Below the pieces are notes generated by a model. The model saw only the letters and a program-made list of their open reading frames with translations. It did no database searches and was not told the DNA's origin. The translations under genes were made by a program, and so were the position numbers. A stretch of 35,381 bases of DNA, from positions 3,975-39,355 of the forward strand of contig DCIJ01000015.1 in the NCBI GenBank assembly GCA_002315945.1. The letters are read 5' to 3'. Shown one piece after another: positions 24,006-32,868 of this stretch. The stretch is from Lachnospiraceae bacterium UBA1729 (GTDB lineage: Bacteria > Bacillota > Clostridia > Lachnospirales > Lachnospiraceae). Within the stretch, counting starts at the first letter, position 1. Each line of letters opens with the position of its first letter.

Positions 24006-25343
24006 CTCCAGCCTTCCGCCGGACTTAAATCTGCGGTACACAATTGCTGTAATTAGTGTTCCTGTAATATCTGTAGCCAGCTGTGCAAATACTATGCCAG
24101 TAATGCCAAATATTCTTTCCAGCAAAAACAGATATAGTATGTACCACAGTCCTTTTCCAAGACTTAACATACCCCCCAGTCTGGCTTCGCCTATTGCTAT
24201 GAACAGATTGCCAACTATTATCTGATATCCATAAGTAATGTATGATATCCCATACACTGCAAGTGCAAAAGCACCTATATTCATTACATCCACCGATTCT
24301 TTATTAAACATTAAAATCACGGGATGTCTAAATATGACAAGTATTCCCCCTATAATAGTCATTGCAACAGTGGCCCAAACAAGACTCAGTCTTGTAGCCT
24401 CCTTCACCCTGTCCATTCGTCTGGCACCAAAGTTGTATCCAACAACAGGTGAGAATCCCTTGAAGAAACCATACAGAATATTAGTTTCCAAAAATACTAT
24501 TCTATTCACAATTCCCAGTGCCGCCTGGGCACTCTCACCGTACGCACCTGCCAGATTATTGACAATGCTTGCCGAAATGCCGTTAATCAGCTGAAAAAGC
24601 GCTATTGGAAGTCCAATTTTGATTATTTCAACAATATGAACCGTGTCTATCTTTACATCCTTAATATCCAGACTAATATGACTTTTTTCTCCCAATGCAT
24701 ACCAGAGATAAATCGAAAATGAGATTATTCTCGAAATCAGCGTTGCTATAGCCGCTCCCTTTACACCCATATTAAAATTGAATATTAGTATAGGATCCAT
24801 TACCAGATTAAATCCTCCACCAATAAACATTGCAATCATACTTAGCGATGAATTTCCCTCTGCCACAATAAGGTTATTTAGGCACATATTAAAGCTGTTA
24901 AAGAATAGTCCAATGATAAAAATGATGGCATACTCTCTGGCAAAATCCATGCAGTCAGGTGTCGTTCCCAAAAACCTAAGAATTGGATTTACAAAAATAA
25001 GCATTACAACAACCAGAGACCCAATCATAGCCATAGTCGAATAAACAGCTGTACTGCTGTATTCCCTGACCTCCTGGTATCGCTTTTGGCCTAGTAATCT
25101 GGCTACAACAGAATTAGCACCACTTCCAAATAAAAGACCAACCATAATTCCCACTGTACTGAGTGGATATACTACTGATACAGCCGCTGTAGCTATTGTC
25201 CCAAGTTTTCCTACCCAGTATGCATCCACGATACTGTATAATGCTGATACCATCAGTCCTACCATGGTAGGGACTCCCATTTTTATCAGTGCAGTGCTCA
25301 TTTTCCCATTTGCCAATAAATCTAATCTTTCTTCATTTTCCAT
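23991..25343 (-). CDS. MATE family efflux transporter, next to marR
   Basis: A 450-residue, 12-segment MATE transporter of the NorM/MepA-like type. Near the N-terminus it has GVPTMVGLMVSALYSIVDAYWVGKLG, later GVKGAAIATLISRIISF and PVVGYNFGARRMDRVKEA, all family features. ATG 25343 has TTGGAGG upstream. A longer start at 25415 would run through the intergenic hairpin. A marR gene precedes it by 92 bases in the same direction, the usual layout for a regulator that represses its own efflux pump, as in MepR-MepA. Confidence 0.92.
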   Translation of the reverse strand: MENEERLDLLANGKMSTALIKMGVPTMVGLMVSALYSIVDAYWVGKLGTIATAAVSVVYPLSTVGIMVGLLFGSGANSVVARLLGQKRYQEVREYSSTAVYSTMAMIGSLVVVMLIFVNPILRFLGTTPDCMDFAREYAIIFIIGLFFNSFNMCLNNLIVAEGNSSLSMIAMFIGGGFNLVMDPILIFNFNMGVKGAAIATLISRIISFSIYLWYALGEKSHISLDIKDVKIDTVHIVEIIKIGLPIALFQLINGISASIVNNLAGAYGESAQAALGIVNRIVFLETNILYGFFKGFSPVVGYNFGARRMDRVKEATRLSLVWATVAMTIIGGILVIFRHPVILMFNKESVDVMNIGAFALAVYGISYITYGYQIIVGNLFIAIGEARLGGMLSLGKGLWYILYLFLLERIFGITGIVFAQLATDITGTLITAIVYRRFKSGGRLELKSA

Positions 25344-25361
25344 CTGTATGCCTCCAATATT

Positions 25362-25376
25362 GTTTGGTAACCTAAC
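25362..25376 (-). promoter_or_regulatory. Palindrome before the MATE gene, possible MarR operator
   Basis: GTTTGGTAACCTAAC is a 15-base palindrome with one mismatched pair, 19 bases before the MATE start. MarR proteins bind palindromes of about this length near the promoters they control. Confidence 0.45.
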
Positions 25377-25384
25377 TGTTTTCC

Positions 25385-25411
25385 CAAAAATATACTGCCT
25401 TTTCAGGCAGT
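25385..25411 (-). terminator. Attenuating hairpin between marR and MATE gene
   Basis: ACTGCC (25394-25399), loop of six, GGCAGT (25406-25411), followed on the minus strand by ATATTTTTGG. It is short and could end part of the marR transcript. Confidence 0.6.
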
Positions 25412-25435
25412 ACATTTAATTTAAGTGTATTCGCT

Positions 25436-25900
25436 TTACTCTTCCTGAGCTAAGTATTTGTCCAGAAGACCTTCAAACTGTACCAGATAGTCTTTTGACA
25501 AATCCAGAACATCCTGTGGCATCTCTTTGACCAGTGATGTCATCTTGGCATTCTGACCTGCATGCATTTCCTTGTGACCATCATATGCCGTTCTCCCAAG
25601 CTTAGTGAGGGATATGTTGATTTCTCTATCGGAGTGAACTGAAATCTCTTTTTTTACGAGTCCTTTGTCCACCAGCTTATATACCATCTGGGAGGCAGTT
25701 CCCTTAGCAATGCCCAATTCCTGAGCCAGCTGCTTTAAGTTGAGATTTGAATTTCTTCCAATGGCATCAATAGTATGTATCTCTGCCACGGTGATATGCA
25801 TGTCCGTCCCATATTTCTTCTTATGGGTTTCAAACTGACTATACTTATGCACGATTCTCTGAAACAACTGAATGAATTCTTCGGGATTACATTGTGCCAT
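25436..25900 (-). CDS. MarR family transcriptional regulator
   Basis: A 154-residue winged-helix regulator. The helix-turn-helix is at about residues 52-75 (LNLKQLAQELGIAKGTASQMVYKLVDKGLV), and the wing has SVHSDREINISLTKLGR, the DxR signature of MarR proteins. The long C-terminal helix makes the dimer. AAGGAGAA precedes ATG 25900. It sits in front of a MATE gene and likely represses both until a drug-like ligand binds. Confidence 0.93.
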   Translation of the reverse strand: MAQCNPEEFIQLFQRIVHKYSQFETHKKKYGTDMHITVAEIHTIDAIGRNSNLNLKQLAQELGIAKGTASQMVYKLVDKGLVKKEISVHSDREINISLTKLGRTAYDGHKEMHAGQNAKMTSLVKEMPQDVLDLSKDYLVQFEGLLDKYLAQEE

Positions 25901-25931
25901 GTCTTCTCCTTTTGTTCGGTATACAAACAGT

Positions 25932-25960
25932 ATGGTATCAAAACATTAGTCTTATGTCAA
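25932..25960 (-). promoter_or_regulatory. Sigma-A promoter of marR, with repeats over the -10
   Basis: Minus strand TTGACA (25955-25960), 17 bases, TACCAT (25932-25937). ATACC occurs twice, 10 bases apart, over and just after the -10 box, a likely place for autorepression. Confidence 0.75.
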
Positions 25961-25981
25961 TCTAAAATTGCATAACACACA

Positions 25982-26728
25982 CTATCTCAGATCATATGTA
26001 AGTTTTACCGTTATGGTTGCAGTTTTCATCCTTGAACTGGTATCCAGACAGCCTTCATATGTGTATGCACTTGAACCTGTATTCATTGCAGTGATTTGGA
26101 ATACTCCCAGGTTAGAATTTGACAGTTTGCCTATCTTGGCTCCAGCCTTTGACGCCATAATGTCAACTCTTTGTTTTGAATTCTCAGTAGCCTTTTCTAT
26201 AAGCTCCAGCTTCAAATCATCTATTTTTGTGTAGTAATACTCTGGCGCACCAGAAGTAAACTGTATTCCTGACTCCAACAGACTGGAAATGTTAGTGGAG
26301 ACCTTTTCCACTTCGTCAAGCTTAGATGAGCTAACTGTAACAGTCTGGCTCAAATCATATCCATCGTATTCCGAACCCCTGTAGTTTCCATTATCATCAT
26401 AGATATCTCTTGTGGCATGATAAATATTTACTGAGCTGAAGGATATGTCTGACTCTGCTATTCCATTTTGACTAAGATACTGTTTTACTGCATCTGAATC
26501 CCGTTTTAATTGTCTGTAGGCTTCTTCTGATGTCTCTGCATGAGCTGAAAAATCCCCTCTCCAGACTATTAAATCCGACTCAAAGTTCATACTTGCGCTA
26601 CCAGTTGCTGAGATGTTTCGCTCTACCCCAGAACGAAAATGTGCTAATCCCCAACCAATGGCAACTGATGATGTGATTATGCATACCCCCATAATCACAG
26701 AAAATAATATTGATTTACTCTTTTCCAT
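25982..26728 (-). CDS. SIMPL (DUF541) domain protein with membrane anchor
   Basis: A 248-residue protein. One N-terminal hydrophobic segment (about residues 8-28) acts as a signal anchor, and the rest should be outside the cell. The SIMPL domain (about 38-247) begins NISATGSASMNFESDLIVWRGDFSAHAETSEEAYRQLKRD and ends MKTATITVKLTYDL. The family includes oxidative-stress defence and kinase-associated proteins, but no clear reaction is known. AGGAGAA precedes ATG 26728. A 10-bp inverted repeat lies between it and the lipoprotein gene upstream. Confidence 0.85.
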   Translation of the reverse strand: MEKSKSILFSVIMGVCIITSSVAIGWGLAHFRSGVERNISATGSASMNFESDLIVWRGDFSAHAETSEEAYRQLKRDSDAVKQYLSQNGIAESDISFSSVNIYHATRDIYDDNGNYRGSEYDGYDLSQTVTVSSSKLDEVEKVSTNISSLLESGIQFTSGAPEYYYTKIDDLKLELIEKATENSKQRVDIMASKAGAKIGKLSNSNLGVFQITAMNTGSSAYTYEGCLDTSSRMKTATITVKLTYDLR

Positions 26729-26758
26729 CTTATTCTCCTAAAAAATAATACTTCAAAA

Positions 26759-26793
26759 TGATTTTTGACAGACTCATTGTACTTCAAAAATCA
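26759..26793 (-). terminator. Inverted repeat after lipoprotein gene, weak terminator
   Basis: TGATTTTTGA (26759-26768) pairs perfectly with TCAAAAATCA (26784-26793), spacer 15. On the minus strand TTTTGAAG follows. AT-rich arms make it weak. Confidence 0.5.
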
Positions 26794-26805
26794 AATATTG
26801 TCATA

Positions 26806-27366
26806 CTACTTTTTAGTATCGGTATAATACCAGTTTTCACCGACATGAATTATCAGTCTGCTGTCTTCAAGAATAATGTACTCAAGCTTTCCCTCTTCAG
26901 CTCCAAAATTTGCACTATTGGGTGAATCTGGCATTATTTCCTTCTCAACAAAAGTATCAATTATTCCATCAGGAGCTTTTCTTGGTACCATCTCACATAC
27001 TTCGTTAGTTTTATAATAGAGAACATCATCAATATAAGCTATCTGTGGATACTGGTTTGCTACAGTAACAAGATTATTGGTAGCATCCTCAACATAATAG
27101 TATGTAGAATCTGACAGATATACATAGTCCCTTCCAGGAGCAATTACCTCTGCATCTGCCGGAACAATTGATGACTCCAGGGGATTCTCATCCTTTTCCT
27201 GAGAAACAATGTTTGTGGAATCAATCACAACCTTGTTACCATCATATGTCTCAAATTCATATGTAACATATTCTGTAGCCTTAGCCTCTTTTTTCACCAA
27301 GCCACAGGCTGTCAGAGCCCCAGCCATCATCACCAAACCAATTGCAACAATCATTCTTGTTCTCAT
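26806..27366 (-). CDS. Putative lipoprotein, unassigned
   Basis: A 186-residue lipoprotein: basic MRTRM start, hydrophobic core and lipobox ALTAC with Cys21. The mature part is acidic and rich in beta-type sequence, with repeated Tyr-rich strands (YVYLSDSTYYYVED, ENWYYTDTKK). I do not recognise a domain. The position, 75 bases after an MCP gene with no clear terminator, could make it part of the same transcript. GGAGAA precedes ATG 27366. Confidence 0.8.
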   Translation of the reverse strand: MRTRMIVAIGLVMMAGALTACGLVKKEAKATEYVTYEFETYDGNKVVIDSTNIVSQEKDENPLESSIVPADAEVIAPGRDYVYLSDSTYYYVEDATNNLVTVANQYPQIAYIDDVLYYKTNEVCEMVPRKAPDGIIDTFVEKEIMPDSPNSANFGAEEGKLEYIILEDSRLIIHVGENWYYTDTKK

Positions 27367-27441
27367 AATTATTCTCCAGTTCTTCTTTACTTCTTTTTGT
27401 TTACAGACACATAATAATCTAATAAGTGTTGCAAAACTGTT

Positions 27442-29175
27442 TTAGTTTAAACGAACAAAAATAGATGTTTCCTTTTGCAGGTCATTTGCAATCTTCTTGT
27501 TTTCGTCCATTCGGATAGTAATGTTATCCATATCAGTTACAAGAACCTGAGTGCTTTCTGCCGCACCTGTTACACCCTTTACACCATCTTCGATAGAGTT
27601 GCTGATTGAATTAATAGATCCAGCTATTTCACTAACTATTTCCTTTAATTCATCTGTCTTATCATTGAACTCGTTCATAGTACTTTCGATGTAGGTTGCG
27701 TTTTCTTTATACTTATTTCCATCTGCCACAAAGTTTTCAAACTGAGGCAAAATAACTGTCTGCATGAATTCCACAAGACCATTGGCATTATCCGCCAGAT
27801 TATGCACAGCATATGTAACAACCTGGTTGATTTTCTGAATATTATTTGCAGCAGTTCGGCTGTTGTCTGCCAGATTACTGATTTCATTTGCAACAACAGC
27901 AAATCCCTTTCCTGCTTCGCCTGCACGTGCTGCCTCTATAGAAGCATTCAATGCCAGCAGATTGGTCTGTGATGAAATACTGAGAATATCATTTGTTAGT
28001 GTATTAACCTGATCTACACTCTTACTGTCTTCAATTGCCTGATTCAGTACAGCCAGTATCTCTGTAACCTTTTCATTTGTCTGCTGCATATTTGTGCGGG
28101 CTGCAGATTCCATTTCATCTGCATGAGCTTTCATGCTACGTGAGTACATATTCAGTTCATTTGACTTTTCAGCAATACTGCCCACCTCATCATTTACATG
28201 CTCAGCATTAGTATTAATTGTTGAGGCAAAGTTTGACACTTCCTGCATTGTTGCAGCCAATTCTTCTGTCAGTGCAGACAAATCTGATGCAGAATCATTT
28301 GATGTATGGACACTTCCAAGCACTTCATTTACAACCAACTCCATTTTTCCTGAATTATCAGTGATTGTATATAAGATACGCTGAAGTGTTGTCATGAAAT
28401 TATTAATTCCGTTGCCCAGCGCGGCAATTTCATCATCAGAAGTGATGGTAATACGCTTGGTTAAGTCTCCCTGACCCTTTTCAATATCATCAATTATTTC
28501 TGTAATTTCCTTTTCAGCACGTTTGATTGGCCTAATAACGAACAATGTTACAATAAAGATTGTAATAGCTGCCACAACCGCTGAGCCTATAATAAATACA
28601 ATACTAAAGACCTTGGAGGATACTGATACTCCTGAGAGAGTACCCTTCGCTTCATCTGCCTGAATTGAAATATTTTCATGTATTCTTGTTATTGATTCTG
28701 AAATAGCATCTGCGTAATTTGCCACTTCACCGTTTGCAATACCATAGGCTGCGCTGGAATTCGTATTTGCACTGTATCCCATCAGTGAACGAATAGCTAA
28801 TTTTAGGTTTCCATAGTTTTCTACCAGTGCCTGATAATTGCTGTCCCCTTCACCCAGAATATCTGCAAATTCACTAATCTGGCTGTCCAGTTCAGCTTCC
28901 GTAGTTTCGATTCTATTGACCATCTCTACCATGGTATCAAAATCGGTAGCTACAATATGAGAAAGCGCATTGGTATGAATCGATTCCGTTTTGCTTTCTA
29001 TATCACCTAATTTCTCAATAACCACCATGTAAGTGTCAGCGATTTCTGTTGCGGCCTTGTCCATTTTCCTAATATTCATTAAGGAGAATGTATTAGAAAT
29101 AATGGCAAACAGAGCCAATATTCCAACAGGAATTAATATTTGTAAACGAACACTTTTCTTCCCTTTATTCCTCAT
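27442..29175 (-). CDS. Methyl-accepting chemotaxis protein
   Basis: A 577-residue receptor. First membrane helix about 12-30, an extracellular helical sensor of the 4HB type about 32-185, second membrane helix about 190-215, a HAMP domain about 215-268, then a coiled-coil signalling region whose tip has LLALNASIEAARAGEAGKGFAVVANEI. The tail lacks a CheR-docking pentapeptide. I chose ATG 29175 because AGGAGGT at 29183-29189 fits it. The GTG at 29184 overlaps that site. The ribosome binding site overlaps the TAG of the preceding binding-protein gene, so the two are translationally coupled. It would signal to CheA through CheW. Confidence 0.94.
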   Translation of the reverse strand: MRNKGKKSVRLQILIPVGILALFAIISNTFSLMNIRKMDKAATEIADTYMVVIEKLGDIESKTESIHTNALSHIVATDFDTMVEMVNRIETTEAELDSQISEFADILGEGDSNYQALVENYGNLKLAIRSLMGYSANTNSSAAYGIANGEVANYADAISESITRIHENISIQADEAKGTLSGVSVSSKVFSIVFIIGSAVVAAITIFIVTLFVIRPIKRAEKEITEIIDDIEKGQGDLTKRITITSDDEIAALGNGINNFMTTLQRILYTITDNSGKMELVVNEVLGSVHTSNDSASDLSALTEELAATMQEVSNFASTINTNAEHVNDEVGSIAEKSNELNMYSRSMKAHADEMESAARTNMQQTNEKVTEILAVLNQAIEDSKSVDQVNTLTNDILSISSQTNLLALNASIEAARAGEAGKGFAVVANEISNLADNSRTAANNIQKINQVVTYAVHNLADNANGLVEFMQTVILPQFENFVADGNKYKENATYIESTMNEFNDKTDELKEIVSEIAGSINSISNSIEDGVKGVTGAAESTQVLVTDMDNITIRMDENKKIANDLQKETSIFVRLN

Positions 29176-29187
29176 CTGTTCCACCTC

Positions 29188-30462
29188 CTAATTGGCTTCT
29201 GTTATTTCAGCAACAATTCCATCCAGATAATCCTGCAGGCTTACACCTTCTGGACCTCCTGCCAACATAGTTGAACCAAGATCTGCGGCTGGACTCCAAT
29301 ATTTTCCACCAATTCTCTGGAGACTTGAATACTCAGATTGTTTAATCAATGCCTGAATTGCAGGCTCTTCTCCTACTTCACTGTAGTTAGCTGCATTTAT
29401 GTTTGATGGACCCTGCGCACGAGTCTTGAAACGCAACAGCTGATTCTCCTCATTAGAAACATATTCTGCAAATGCTTCTGCCCAATATCTATGGTCTGAA
29501 TATGAATTTACCCCTACTAATTTATAACCAACATACGAAGACATCTGTATCTGCTGTCCTGCTACTGTGTAAGTTGGAAGTTTTGTAGCGCAATAATTAT
29601 TACCCCAGATTTCCCTGAGCTTACTTGCATTCCAAACACCGCTTACACCTGCGATAATTGTTCCATTTTTTGCTCCATCAATAAGAACGTCATCACCACC
29701 ACTGACAAAACCAGCTCTTGAGCCAATATTAATGAGAGCCTCAGCTACATCTGTTCCCTTAACAGCTGTATCTGCTGCATTCCAGTTACAGTAATTTGAT
29801 ATTCCATCGCTATTAAGGCCAACCTCCAAACCAGTATTTCCATAAAATGAATACAAGTACCATCCAGAAGAAGCTTCCATTGATATCTGCTTTCCATTCT
29901 CTTCTGCCACGCTAAGCATTCCATCAAGGGTCGCCAAATCTGTTTCTGTAAAATATGCCTTATTGTAATACATAAAGTATCCATTATCCGCTGTTAGTGG
30001 ATATGCATACAACTCGCCATTCATTGATGCGGCAGAAACAGAACCCTCAAGATTTCTTTTCTTAACATCTTCTGTATTGCATGTAACTGGTTTTAACACA
30101 CCGGAAGCCGCAAGACCAGAAAGCTGGTCATCTGCAAAAGTAAATACGTCAGGTGCATTATTTACATCATCTAGAACTCCATCACGACAGTTAGATTCAG
30201 ACATAGCTTCAATCTGAATTGTAATATTTGCTTCTGATTTGTTTTTTGAAATAAAATTATCTGCGATCGTTCTTAAGAGTTCCGCATCCTCCTCTGCTCC
30301 CCAGACGCGCAGGCTTACGTCTCCCGTCTCCTTTTCAAGCTCAATAGACGCCTCATTTCCATCTGATTCAGCAGTCTCAGCACTACTGTCTTTTGAACCA
30401 GCACATCCCGTCAGGAATAGACTTGTGATTAAAATTGTTACAAACAAGTGTCTAATTTTCAT
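29188..30462 (-). CDS. Extracellular solute-binding lipoprotein (family 1, sugar type)
   Basis: A 424-residue lipoprotein: signal peptide, lipobox FLTGC with Cys20, then a Ser/Glu-rich linker and a two-lobe binding protein of the MalE family. Family parts: VSLRVWGAEEDAELLRTIADNF at the start of lobe 1, NAPDVFTFADDQLSGLAASGVLKPV, and NGELYAYPLTADNGYFMYYNKAYF. These proteins bind oligosaccharides for ABC import. No permease or ATPase gene lies nearby. Instead an MCP follows at once, with overlapping ribosome binding site. GGGGGAT precedes the ATG. Confidence 0.93.
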   Translation of the reverse strand: MKIRHLFVTILITSLFLTGCAGSKDSSAETAESDGNEASIELEKETGDVSLRVWGAEEDAELLRTIADNFISKNKSEANITIQIEAMSESNCRDGVLDDVNNAPDVFTFADDQLSGLAASGVLKPVTCNTEDVKKRNLEGSVSAASMNGELYAYPLTADNGYFMYYNKAYFTETDLATLDGMLSVAEENGKQISMEASSGWYLYSFYGNTGLEVGLNSDGISNYCNWNAADTAVKGTDVAEALINIGSRAGFVSGGDDVLIDGAKNGTIIAGVSGVWNASKLREIWGNNYCATKLPTYTVAGQQIQMSSYVGYKLVGVNSYSDHRYWAEAFAEYVSNEENQLLRFKTRAQGPSNINAANYSEVGEEPAIQALIKQSEYSSLQRIGGKYWSPAADLGSTMLAGGPEGVSLQDYLDGIVAEITEAN

Positions 30463-30504
30463 TTGCTTATCCCCCGATAAAATGGTAATCAGTCATACAC
30501 TTAC

Positions 30505-30533
30505 ACAATACACTATTTTGACAATCGTGGCAA
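30505..30533 (-). promoter_or_regulatory. Candidate sigma-A promoter of binding protein-MCP operon
   Basis: Minus strand TTGCCA (30528-30533), 17 bases, TATTGT (30505-30510), 43 bases before the ATG. No sigma-D match was seen here. Confidence 0.55.
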
Positions 30534-30650
30534 TATTTTACCTATTTGTTATTTCTTTCAATTCAACATAATTAATGTATTCTTTTCTCACATGCAATTC
30601 TTATATCAGCCATAAATACCACAATTGTAACTATACTTGTGTATATGGTA

Positions 30651-31958
30651 TTATTTGCAGAAGAATTTCACACTATTTACAGCAATTATAGAATTAATAT
30701 AATCGCATGTTTTCTCTTTTATACCGACCTGCTCTGCAAATCTTCCGAAATTAGAAACTGACAAACCAACCTCTCCGAGGATATCCTTACATCGTCTTTC
30801 CTTTATTCCCATCTTGCTTCCAGCTTCAATCAAATCCGCCAGTCCTATTTCTAACGTCTTTCCATTCACGGTCATCTGATGTGCTCTTAGCCACTTGTTA
30901 GTCGGATTATATGAAAAGGTGATATCATAAGCCGGTGAGAGAATCCATTTGCCAGTTCTATCCATGATAAATGAAATATTTTTCACATGGTCATCCTGAT
31001 TAACTGCAAGACAATTAAATACCATTCTTCGATAAAACTGTTCAATCTCCTTATACGAAATTCCAAGTTCTTTCATATACACAGCTGCAAGTTCATATCC
31101 TATAAGACCTGGCTCCTGATAACTTACATGAGCCATTGCGCCAAGCGACTGCATATGAAGCTTCTTACCGTTCTCACGATCAAAACGCTTTGTCATAAAG
31201 TGATGATCACCGTCACTTTCATATATTCTACATTCGTTCATCGTAATCCCAGCATTTATCGCCATAAGATAATAAGCATACTCAATTAAAGTATATTCAG
31301 GCTTATCCTCAAGACCATGATCACCATTTTTAGTAACATTATCAAATTTCATTAGCCAGTAATCATATCCGGGATCAAGATTCGTCTGCCCTGACCTTAC
31401 TTCACCCGTTTTTTCATTCCATGCTATGATTGCTTTTGCTCTGGCACCTCCCGCAGAACTTCCAACCTGAACTAACTGTGCATAGGTTAAGTTATTATTT
31501 GCTTTTATGGATATTCCTTCCCTGTTAGCCAATACATCTGATGCAAATTTAACCATCTCGCCTACATTGATGTTTTCATCTATATCCTTAATATCGGTAC
31601 TTGCAGGTACATATTCCAGAGCTCCCATTCCGCGTTTGCCAGTGTAACAAAGTCTATCAATCGCAGTGAAATCTGATAACGATTTCCCAAGGGACACAAG
31701 CCACCCCTCTATAACGGTATTGCCAAATCTATCTGGCAAAGAATCTGCCACAAGTCCCGGCATTCCAAAAAAAGGGGTTCCTGCCAAGTTAGGAAATTCA
31801 TATATGTTTCTGCTAAGTGGCATACGAAGAGGAGATACTTCAATTCCACTATTTGAAAAATCCTTGTCATACTCAAAGGCTGCATAAGCCTTAGTCATAT
31901 CCTGATGAATAATACCTATTCTGGTTCCCCATAAATATACTTCAGCCGTATCATTCAT
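30651..31958 (-). CDS. hipA: HipA-type Ser/Thr kinase toxin
   Basis: A 435-residue HipA. The N-terminal couple domain is about residues 1-110 (VYLWGTRIGIIHQ, FGMPGLVADSLPDRFGN). The kinase part has the nucleotide loop VGSSAGGARAKA near residue 166, NQDDHVKNISFI (catalytic Asp) and SPAYDITFS (metal-binding Asp). HipA proteins phosphorylate aminoacyl-tRNA synthetases or related targets and slow growth. The start overlaps the hipB stop by four bases (ATGA). The length is normal and the key residues are present, so it should be active. Confidence 0.94.
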   Translation of the reverse strand: MNDTAEVYLWGTRIGIIHQDMTKAYAAFEYDKDFSNSGIEVSPLRMPLSRNIYEFPNLAGTPFFGMPGLVADSLPDRFGNTVIEGWLVSLGKSLSDFTAIDRLCYTGKRGMGALEYVPASTDIKDIDENINVGEMVKFASDVLANREGISIKANNNLTYAQLVQVGSSAGGARAKAIIAWNEKTGEVRSGQTNLDPGYDYWLMKFDNVTKNGDHGLEDKPEYTLIEYAYYLMAINAGITMNECRIYESDGDHHFMTKRFDRENGKKLHMQSLGAMAHVSYQEPGLIGYELAAVYMKELGISYKEIEQFYRRMVFNCLAVNQDDHVKNISFIMDRTGKWILSPAYDITFSYNPTNKWLRAHQMTVNGKTLEIGLADLIEAGSKMGIKERRCKDILGEVGLSVSNFGRFAEQVGIKEKTCDYINSIIAVNSVKFFCK

Positions 31959-32287
31959 AATTCATCTCCCCACTTAAAATCGTTTTTCTCAGTCTTTTTA
32001 CGAACACGCTTATTCTTAATATCTGTTTTATTCAAATAGTAACTTGGCTTTTTTGTCTGGTCTGGAACCAGCAAATCTATATTATCCCCAAGCTCTAATG
32101 CCAAGAGGATTTTAAGCAAGTTCTCTAGCTGCACAGATCCCCCTTGTTCCAACCTTGATATACTTCTCTTAGAAACCCCTGTTTTGTCCTCAAGGTCCTG
32201 CTGGGACATTTCCTTCATAACCCTATATATCTTTATTTTTTGTCCCAATTCTTTAATATATTCCTGATAACCTTTTAGTTTATTCAT
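31955..32287 (-). CDS. hipB: HipB-type antitoxin, HTH repressor
   Basis: A 110-residue antitoxin. A Cro/C1-type helix-turn-helix at about residues 14-65 (YRVMKEMSQQDLEDKTGVSKRSISRLEQG) should bind the operon's own promoter, and the basic C-terminal tail (KNKRVRKKTEKNDF) should contact HipA. I chose ATG 32287 (MNKLKG) because the 13 residues before it are unlike HipB. The ribosome binding site is weak. Near-copies of TTGCAAATATCAT and TTGCAATATTCAT upstream (about 32315-32370) may be operators. Confidence 0.9.
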   Translation of the reverse strand: MNKLKGYQEYIKELGQKIKIYRVMKEMSQQDLEDKTGVSKRSISRLEQGGSVQLENLLKILLALELGDNIDLLVPDQTKKPSYYLNKTDIKNKRVRKKTEKNDFKWGDEL

Positions 32288-32424
32288 ATTAACTCGCCAT
32301 TTCTGTCTTATTGTTGCAAATATCATATATCAACGCGTCACTTATGTCTAGTTATTTTGCAATATTCATTTTAATTTTCTGACCACTGGAGCAATTCTCT
32401 TTAATCTGGCCTCTCTCCTTGTAA

Positions 32425-32586
32425 TACGCTCTGGCAAATCCAGGTTATACCAAGTATCTTGGCCGTTATCCATTCGATAAAATCCTTTACAAGTTCATCA
32501 AAGACAATGGTCCTGGCTATAATACCATTTCCGTTCTTGAAGGAGCTCCCGTTTTGATTTGGCAAGTATTATCGCAATACATTTGA
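32425..32586 (+). pseudogene. Orphan C-terminal coding fragment on plus strand
   Basis: A protein-like frame of 53 residues after an in-frame TAA (32422-32424) and ending TGA 32584-32586. It contains TKYLGRYPFDKILYKFIKDN, which reads like real coding sequence, but has no start or ribosome binding site. Its end falls within a few bases of where the acetyltransferase remnant on the other strand ends. I do not recognise the family. It may be a leftover of a displaced gene, or chance. Confidence 0.35.
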
Positions 32587-32822
32587 CCTTCAAATCCACT
32601 CTCATCTAATTCATGTGCCGGACTCTCTACATCTTTCCAGATTTTACCTGAAAGCACACCTTCTTCTAACACAAGATCAAGTTCCGGGATAAAATCATCG
32701 CTCTTTCTTACCTGATGTGCAAAATAGTGTTCATTGCATCCTGGAACTGATAGATTCCAAAATGCCTGTTTAATCATTTCTAATTCTCCTAACATGTACA
32801 AATGGCCCATAGCGTGAAACAA
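32517..32822 (-). pseudogene. Truncated GNAT acetyltransferase remnant
   Basis: A 101-residue frame. Residues about 16-48 (MIKQAFWNLSVPGCNEHYFAHQ, then DDFIPELDLVLE) match the N-terminal part of a common GNAT family, as I recall it. The next part (EGVLSGKIW...HELDESGFEG) resembles its C-terminal end, so the whole acetyl-CoA core seems to be missing by an in-frame deletion. The last 20 residues look unrelated. The first 15 also look unlike the family. It is therefore most likely a broken gene. Confidence 0.6.
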
Positions 32823-32868
32823 ATCACTCTACAGGCGCACACTACTATCTACTTATTTCTTTGTCTGT

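Noticed and set aside
30453..30480. Plus-strand TAAT...CCCGATAA resembling a sigma-D promoter
   Set aside because: Spacing is 16 instead of 15, the first box is imperfect and no plus-strand gene follows.
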